NCBI GenBank assembly: GCA_964387945.1
Contig: CAYLYX010000008.1
Coordinates: forward strand, 120,608-184,607
Direction of reading: 5' to 3'
Source: Parvicella sp964387945
GTDB lineage: Bacteria > Bacteroidota > Bacteroidia > Flavobacteriales_D > Parvicellaceae
DNA: 64,000 bases
Part shown: piece by piece, positions 59,628 through 64,000 of the stretch
How positions within the stretch are numbered: position 1 is the first letter of the stretch
How the letters are laid out: each line of letters opens with the position of its first letter
Program-made: the position numbers and the translations under genes
Notes under the pieces: generated by a model
The model's database searches: none
Told to the model about the DNA's origin: nothing
Seen by the model: the letters and a program-made list of their open reading frames with translations, nothing else

Positions 59628-60535
59628 TTAGATATAGGTTAGTTATCCAAATGACTGCTTTTCTTTTCTTGATGTCTAGTTGCGGGAGTGCAGAGTATGC
59701 TGAAGAAAAGGAAGAGGAGGTCACTCATGAGTGTGTTGATGCTGATCTCATGAAAATCATCGAAACGATTCATAACAATCATGGAATGGATGTGGTGGTT
59801 GAGTTTTTTCAATACAAAGGCAAAACTTATATGGATGTGATAACTGCTTTTTATAGTGGTGACGAAAACGCTATTGATGGTTTCTTTTACATCGGTAACG
59901 AACGCGTGATTTTTAGAAATACAGATAGTTGTAATGTTGACTTAGTCAGCGAATGTGCTTATTATCAGGGAGCGCTAGGTATCGAAGACCCACCTCCGCA
60001 CGAGCCTTCACAATATGCGTACCTCATTGAAGAGAATGGAGATATCATTTTGATTGACTCGGTATATCATGATGCAACGGGTCGATTGGTAGTGGATAAT
60101 GGGTTTGTTGATACGCTTTCTTACAGAAAACCTTGGCCCAATACAGTTCTACCTCCTCCGTTGCCACCACCTCCGCCAGTCCCGCCAGTTGAAGCACAAG
60201 GGCTTGTAAACGACACAGTAGAAATTTTTGATGCGGTAGAAGTTGCTCCTGAGTTTCCAGGTGGAATGGCTCAGTTGTATCAGTATTTGGGTGATGAGAT
60301 CAAATATCCTCTAGAAGCCCAAGATTATAACATCCAAGGAAAAGTATATGTACAGTTTGTGGTCGAGAAAGACGGAAGCATTTCAGATGTTAATGTAATT
60401 AAAAGCGTACATTACCTGTTAGACAAAGAAGCCGTTAGAGTTATATCCTCCATGCCGCCTTGGAAGCCAGGGACTCAAAGGGGTAAAGAAGTCCGAGTAA
60501 GGTATACTATCCCTATCAATTTTACGATAAACTAA
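59615..60535 (+). CDS. Lipoprotein with C-terminal TonB_C-like domain
   Basis: A 306-residue protein with a lipoprotein signal ending 'FLMSSCGSAEY'. The acidic mature start ('EEKEEEVTHECVDAD') is followed by a ~150-residue beta-rich domain of unknown type, a Pro-rich linker ('LPPPLPPPPPVPPVEAQ', about residues 190-205), and a TonB_C-like domain ('VEVAPEFPGGMAQLYQYL', 'NIQGKVYVQFVVEKDGS', 'MPPWKPGTQRGKEVRVRYTIPI'). The TonB domain thus hangs from a lipid anchor rather than an inner-membrane helix. It has the same PEFPGG...PPWKPG signatures as the small protein at 9933-10325. The start is ATG 59615 or 59624. Confidence 0.78.
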   Translation: MLFMIRYRLVIQMTAFLFLMSSCGSAEYAEEKEEEVTHECVDADLMKIIETIHNNHGMDVVVEFFQYKGKTYMDVITAFYSGDENAIDGFFYIGNERVIFRNTDSCNVDLVSECAYYQGALGIEDPPPHEPSQYAYLIEENGDIILIDSVYHDATGRLVVDNGFVDTLSYRKPWPNTVLPPPLPPPPPVPPVEAQGLVNDTVEIFDAVEVAPEFPGGMAQLYQYLGDEIKYPLEAQDYNIQGKVYVQFVVEKDGSISDVNVIKSVHYLLDKEAVRVISSMPPWKPGTQRGKEVRVRYTIPINFTIN

Positions 60536-60537
60536 GT

Positions 60538-62034
60538 CTAGAACTTAAACCCAACTGTTGCCATGAAGTTGCTGCTCACCTTCGTAAGTTGCGCAGCGCT
60601 GCTGATTAACGGATCGTACTTGTAGTAGTCGCTTTTTCGCTTGGTCCATGTATACGCAAAGTCTACATAGTAGTTCTTCGATCGATATCCAAAACCACCA
60701 GAATAGGTCATCGTAGGATCAGTAGTTGTTACGATACTTGGGTTGTAGCCATTTTGATAATAAGCCGCTCCAGCGCGCACCATCCAAAGGTTCGTAATAC
60801 GGTACTCACCACCTAACCTCACATTAATGGCTTGCTCAAAATTCTCCTGAACAGCCGTATTTTCCGAATCAAAGCCATAGCTATCACCAGACCCAGGGTG
60901 TGCTTTTAGGTAGCCATTTGCATAGTTCACCAATTCCACATCCGTGCTAATCAATCCTTTCTTTCTCACCACAAAAGCTAAACTCCCTAAAATACGACTC
61001 GGAGTTCTCATTCGGTAAGTAAACCTTCCTTCCGGTGAACTCGCTTGATACGAGTAACTGTCTCGGTAGGTGGTTACGTCTCTAAAGTATGTATTGATTT
61101 GTGTAGACCACTTATCTCTTACTGAGTAATAAACCGTAGGAGAGTGGTACGCGATACCTACTCTTAACCATTGCGTGGGTAAGAAGATGGCTCCAAGTTT
61201 AAGGTTGATTCCTCTACCAATTGTTTCTAGGTTTTCATAATAAGTAAACGATTGAATAGAAGTAGTGTCGATCAATGAAGTTTCTGTGTGTAGCTTTTCT
61301 TGATCGAATGAAAATCGTTGAAAGTTAACCGATCCACCGATGTAGAGCTTGTCGTTGTAATTTCCAGAAATCGCGAAAGACCATTCTCCCAAACTTCCTT
61401 TATTAACATATTCGTGATCCTGCTGGATGCTGTCTACATACATTTGAGTCGTATACACTTCTTTTCCTCCGGTTCCGTTTAGCGGGTCAATCAGCCAGGC
61501 ATCATAAGCAGGTGCAGCCATAAATGGAGAAACTTGGTAGTTCCACAACTCGTCTTCCGTTGCACCATAGCCTTGATCAGCCAGTACCATAGAAAAAGAG
61601 GTGGTGTCTACGGAGCTAATGCTCACTTCTTCGTGGAAGTTGGCTAACTTGGTGTAACCAAAGCCAAACTGAACAGCTCTCCACAAGCTAGGACTCCCTT
61701 CGTGCGCTTTGCTCACAAATACGGCTCCCAAGTTATTGATGTTAAAATTTTCCTTAGACGCTGTGGTCGAAAAACCATTATGAATGGATGTGGTTTTAGA
61801 TAAGTTAAGCGTTGGCGTGAAAGAAAAGTCAGACTCTCTAAATCTTCCCATTCCCGCGGGGTTGGTGGTTAGAACAGAGAAATCTGCCCCAACTGCTCCA
61901 AAAGCTCCCGCCACCGAATTGTATCGTGCTGTTCCCCCAAAATGGGTAGAACTGTATCTAAAAACGTCTTGTTCTGATTGCGCAAAGCCAATTGCTGGGC
62001 ACAAGAGTAGCATGCTATAAATTAATCGTTTCAT
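60538..62034 (-). CDS. Outer-membrane transport protein (OmpP1/FadL family)
   Basis: A 498-residue barrel. A signal peptide ('MKRLIYSMLLLCPAIGFAQ') precedes 'YSSTHFGGTARYNSVAGAFGAVGADFSVLTTNPAGMGRFRESD', the family's N-terminal hatch region with the conserved NPAG. Alternating strands follow to a terminal 'SNFMATVGFKF' ending in Phe. FadL relatives import hydrophobic compounds; the substrate here is unknown. It starts 39 bases after a low-complexity lipoprotein gene on the same strand and abuts the convergent TonB_C lipoprotein (2-base gap). Confidence 0.88.
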   Translation of the reverse strand: MKRLIYSMLLLCPAIGFAQSEQDVFRYSSTHFGGTARYNSVAGAFGAVGADFSVLTTNPAGMGRFRESDFSFTPTLNLSKTTSIHNGFSTTASKENFNINNLGAVFVSKAHEGSPSLWRAVQFGFGYTKLANFHEEVSISSVDTTSFSMVLADQGYGATEDELWNYQVSPFMAAPAYDAWLIDPLNGTGGKEVYTTQMYVDSIQQDHEYVNKGSLGEWSFAISGNYNDKLYIGGSVNFQRFSFDQEKLHTETSLIDTTSIQSFTYYENLETIGRGINLKLGAIFLPTQWLRVGIAYHSPTVYYSVRDKWSTQINTYFRDVTTYRDSYSYQASSPEGRFTYRMRTPSRILGSLAFVVRKKGLISTDVELVNYANGYLKAHPGSGDSYGFDSENTAVQENFEQAINVRLGGEYRITNLWMVRAGAAYYQNGYNPSIVTTTDPTMTYSGGFGYRSKNYYVDFAYTWTKRKSDYYKYDPLISSAAQLTKVSSNFMATVGFKF

Positions 62035-62073
62035 AAGCTCAAGATAAAAAGTGAAGTAAATATTGACTAGAGA

Positions 62074-63474
62074 TTATTTACCTCCTCGTCCTGATGATGA
62101 TTTTGAAGAACCTCCCCCTCCACTAGAACTTCCACCTTTGAAACTTCCACTGCTACTTCCGCTAGAGCTTCCACCACTATAGCTTCCAGATGAACTTCCT
62201 CTGCTTCCAGAATAAGAGCCGCTACCAGAAGACGATCCGCTTCCTTTGTAAGAACCGCTCGAAGAACCAGAAGAATTATAGCTTCCACCACTTCTAGATC
62301 CGCCACTGTAAGAACCAGAGCTACTTCCGCTTCCTGATGAAGATGGTTTGTAATAGCTTCCCGAACTATAGTTTGAGTTGCTATTTCCGTAACTGCTTGA
62401 TCCGCTAGAGTAGGTTGGCTTAGAAGAATACTTAGCTGGCTTAGAACTCGACCAAGAAGAAGAATTAGTATTGTTCGGCTTGGTATAGTATCCTGCGCTA
62501 GAGCTGCTCGGCTTGTTCACCATATCCTTGTAATTTCCATCCGCAGCTGAATACGTGCTCGTAGGCTTGCTAGAGTAGGAATATGAAGGTGTTTTATGTC
62601 CGACAGGTTTTGTATCCGAAAGAGTAGACATCGAATTGTAATAATTCTGCTGAGGTGCCTTTGAAGCCGATTCTTTAGAAGAAGTTGTTGCCACAGTACC
62701 TGGTTTTGCAGGTTTTCCACCGCCTTGGTCTCCACCGTTATCGTTGTTGTCGTTTACAGCAAATGAGCCTGAGCCATATTTGATGTTCGAACGAGTGATG
62801 TCATAATGCTCAATCGAAGTTCCTTCATTGTTAGAACTGTTGGTTGTGTTAGAAGACATACCTCCTCCGTGATGACCAGTGTATGTGTTATTAGAAGTGT
62901 AGTCACCATTTACATTGTTTCCATAGTTGTTCCAGTTGTTATTATTCCAGTTATTTCCCCATCCATAGCCGTAGTTGGTATTATAAGGGTTGTAACCATA
63001 GGCATAAGGGTTGCCGTAGTAATAATTGTTATAACCAGCACTAAAACCTCCATAAGGGTTGTAGAAGTTGCTGTAAGAGTTGTATCCATAATAGTTGTTA
63101 CAACCTCCGTAACCATAGTTGTTACCATAGAAGTTGTTATTGTATGGATAGTAAAAGTTGTTATTCCAGTTGTTACAACCGCATCCAGCATTGTAGCCAT
63201 TACCACCGTAATAATAATTGTTTTGATAATAATTATTATTACCCGTTGTAGATGGAGAAGTGTAATACTGTTGTGTTGACTGGTTGTTTTGAGCGTATTC
63301 CTCGTCATAGTAATCTTCGTTCTCAAAATAGTCGTCAGAAGATTCACTTCCTGCAACTACTCGAGGTTTGAGGTCACCATACACGTCATCATCATAGGCT
63401 AAATCCTTTGATGAGGTACAAGAAGAAACGCCCAGTGCAGCGATTCCTAATGCTATTATTGTTAATTTTTTCAT
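62074..63474 (-). CDS. Low-complexity Asn/Tyr/Gly- and Ser/Gly-rich lipoprotein
   Basis: A 466-residue lipoprotein ('MKKLTIIALGIAALGVSSC', lipobox). Residues ~60-185 are runs of Asn, Tyr and Gly ('GNNNYYQNNYYYGGNGYNAG', 'NNFYYPYNNNFYGNNYGYGG'). Residues ~185-290 are Asn/Ser/Gly/Lys-rich, and the last ~170 are Ser/Gly repeats with interspersed Tyr and Lys ('SGSSSGSYKGSGSSSGSGSY'). No folded domain is seen, so it is probably disordered and may act in the surface matrix or adhesion. In an antisense frame the composition yields spurious Val/Ile ORFs. It precedes the FadL gene. Confidence 0.75.
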   Translation of the reverse strand: MKKLTIIALGIAALGVSSCTSSKDLAYDDDVYGDLKPRVVAGSESSDDYFENEDYYDEEYAQNNQSTQQYYTSPSTTGNNNYYQNNYYYGGNGYNAGCGCNNWNNNFYYPYNNNFYGNNYGYGGCNNYYGYNSYSNFYNPYGGFSAGYNNYYYGNPYAYGYNPYNTNYGYGWGNNWNNNNWNNYGNNVNGDYTSNNTYTGHHGGGMSSNTTNSSNNEGTSIEHYDITRSNIKYGSGSFAVNDNNDNGGDQGGGKPAKPGTVATTSSKESASKAPQQNYYNSMSTLSDTKPVGHKTPSYSYSSKPTSTYSAADGNYKDMVNKPSSSSAGYYTKPNNTNSSSWSSSKPAKYSSKPTYSSGSSSYGNSNSNYSSGSYYKPSSSGSGSSSGSYSGGSRSGGSYNSSGSSSGSYKGSGSSSGSGSYSGSRGSSSGSYSGGSSSGSSSGSFKGGSSSGGGGSSKSSSGRGGK

Positions 63475-63569
63475 GGTGCTTGTTTATTATGCTCAATACT
63501 ACAGTAAATATACTAAGAATTAATAGATTTGCCGATCATATTGAGGATTTAATTATAAATTCGTTTATC

Positions 63570-63591
63570 TAATTAACAAATAATTAACAAA
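63570..63591. repeat. Perfect 11-bp tandem duplication
   Basis: TAATTAACAAA occurs twice without a gap in the 130-bp AT-rich region between the lipoprotein gene and proS. It is 14 bases before the proS ATG. It could be a leader or regulatory element, or simply slippage. Confidence 0.6.
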
Positions 63592-63604
63592 AATCATACC
63601 AAAA

Positions 63605-64000
63605 ATGGCAAAAGGTTTACCCAAGAGAAGTGAAGATTTTTCAGGATGGTACAATGAATTGGTTGGAATGGCTGATTTGGCTGAAAACTCTGGCGTTAGA
63701 GGATGTATGGTGATCAAGCCTTATGGCTTTGCGATCTGGGAGAAGATGCGTGATCAACTGGATAAAATGTTTAAGGAAACTGGGCATCAAAATGCTTATT
63801 TCCCACTTTTTGTTCCCAAGAGCCTATTTGAAGCAGAAGAAAAAAATGCGGAAGGTTTTGCAAAAGAGTGTGCGGTAGTAACACACTATCGATTGATGAC
63901 AGACCCAGAAGATAAATCGAAACTGATTGTTGATCCCAATGCAAAATTGGAAGAGGAATTAATTGTTCGACCTACGAGTGAGGCGATCATTTGGAATACC
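63605..64000 (+). CDS. proS: Prolyl-tRNA synthetase, N-terminal part (partial)
   Basis: Charges tRNA-Pro. The first 132 residues are seen before the window ends: 'AKGLPKRSEDFSGWYNELV', 'GVRGCMVIKPYGFAIWEKM', 'HQNAYFPLFVPKSLF' and class II motif 2 'LIVRPTSEAIIWNT'. The archaeal/eukaryotic-type start (no bacterial editing insertion at this position) is common in Bacteroidota. A TAGATTTG box lies at 63524-63531 and an 11-bp tandem repeat before the ATG. Confidence 0.95.
   Translation, partial: MAKGLPKRSEDFSGWYNELVGMADLAENSGVRGCMVIKPYGFAIWEKMRDQLDKMFKETGHQNAYFPLFVPKSLFEAEEKNAEGFAKECAVVTHYRLMTDPEDKSKLIVDPNAKLEEELIVRPTSEAIIWNT

Noticed and set aside
62806..63279. 157-residue plus-strand ORF rich in Val/Ile, opposite the Asn/Tyr-rich lipoprotein gene
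   Set aside because: Its composition is the antisense reading of Asn/Tyr codon runs, with no start context or recognisable domain; the minus-strand lipoprotein with its signal peptide explains the open frame.

Overview
The window is chromosomal DNA of a Bacteroidota bacterium, most likely a member of Flavobacteriales (Cryomorphaceae/Crocinitomicaceae-like; the genus cannot be read from the sequence). The evidence is a PorV/PorQ-type outer-membrane protein, a CHU_C/gliding-motility C-terminal sorting domain (type IX secretion), TAnnTTTG-type -7 promoter elements, few Shine-Dalgarno sites, the archaeal/eukaryotic-type ProS lacking an editing insertion, a stand-alone HsdR-N protein beside holA, and many small lipoproteins and signal-peptide proteins of unknown function. 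Coding density is very high. No stretch of 300 bases lacks a gene, and no rRNA, tRNA, CRISPR, insertion sequence or prophage was seen.

Layout. 0-10 kb: a PorV-like fragment, pssA-purS, a GT9 glycosyltransferase, an L,D-transpeptidase, an SDR epimerase, aroA, amn-holA, and an operon of HsdR-N protein, SDR reductase and AMP-dependent acyl ligase. 10-22 kb: a secreted TonB_C protein with a secreted partner, ferredoxin and LuxC-type acyl-CoA reductase (divergent), a GT-A glycosyltransferase, dnaN, ilvE-NlpC/P60, recQ-TPR protein, and glpK-cysteine desulfurase. 22-32 kb: a 1361-residue gliding/T9SS cell-surface protein, two OmpA-like paralogues, a UMF1-type MFS transporter, lhgO and a small thiamine-binding-family protein. 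32-45 kb: a giant TerB/FHA-like/ABCG fusion transporter with two secreted proteins upstream, pfkA-priA, small orphan membrane and secreted proteins, a YwqK/MORN-repeat protein with a SPOR-like insert, and an Abi-alpha (DUF4393) protein. 45-64 kb: clpB, an MsbA-like exporter with a paraoxonase-like lipoprotein, fhs, ettA, a thioesterase, purC-SUI1, a degenerate 7-bp repeat tract, sucD, a three-gene lipoprotein/TonB_C cluster, a FadL-family porin, a low-complexity lipoprotein and the start of proS.

Most genes are core metabolism (purine, shikimate, phospholipid, folate-C1, glycolysis, TCA, branched-chain amino acids) and replication/repair (holA, dnaN, recQ, priA). They are interleaved with envelope biogenesis and surface genes. 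Several convergent pairs overlap at their stop codons. The less ordinary parts are the TerB-ABCG fusion, the SPOR-split YwqK protein, the Abi-alpha candidate defence gene, the OmpA paralogue that has lost its peptidoglycan-binding residues, the 7-bp degenerate repeat tract, and a recurrent clash between TTG start candidates and TAnnTTTG promoter boxes. I did not find a clear multi-gene system that I would call new. The best leads are listed as findings.
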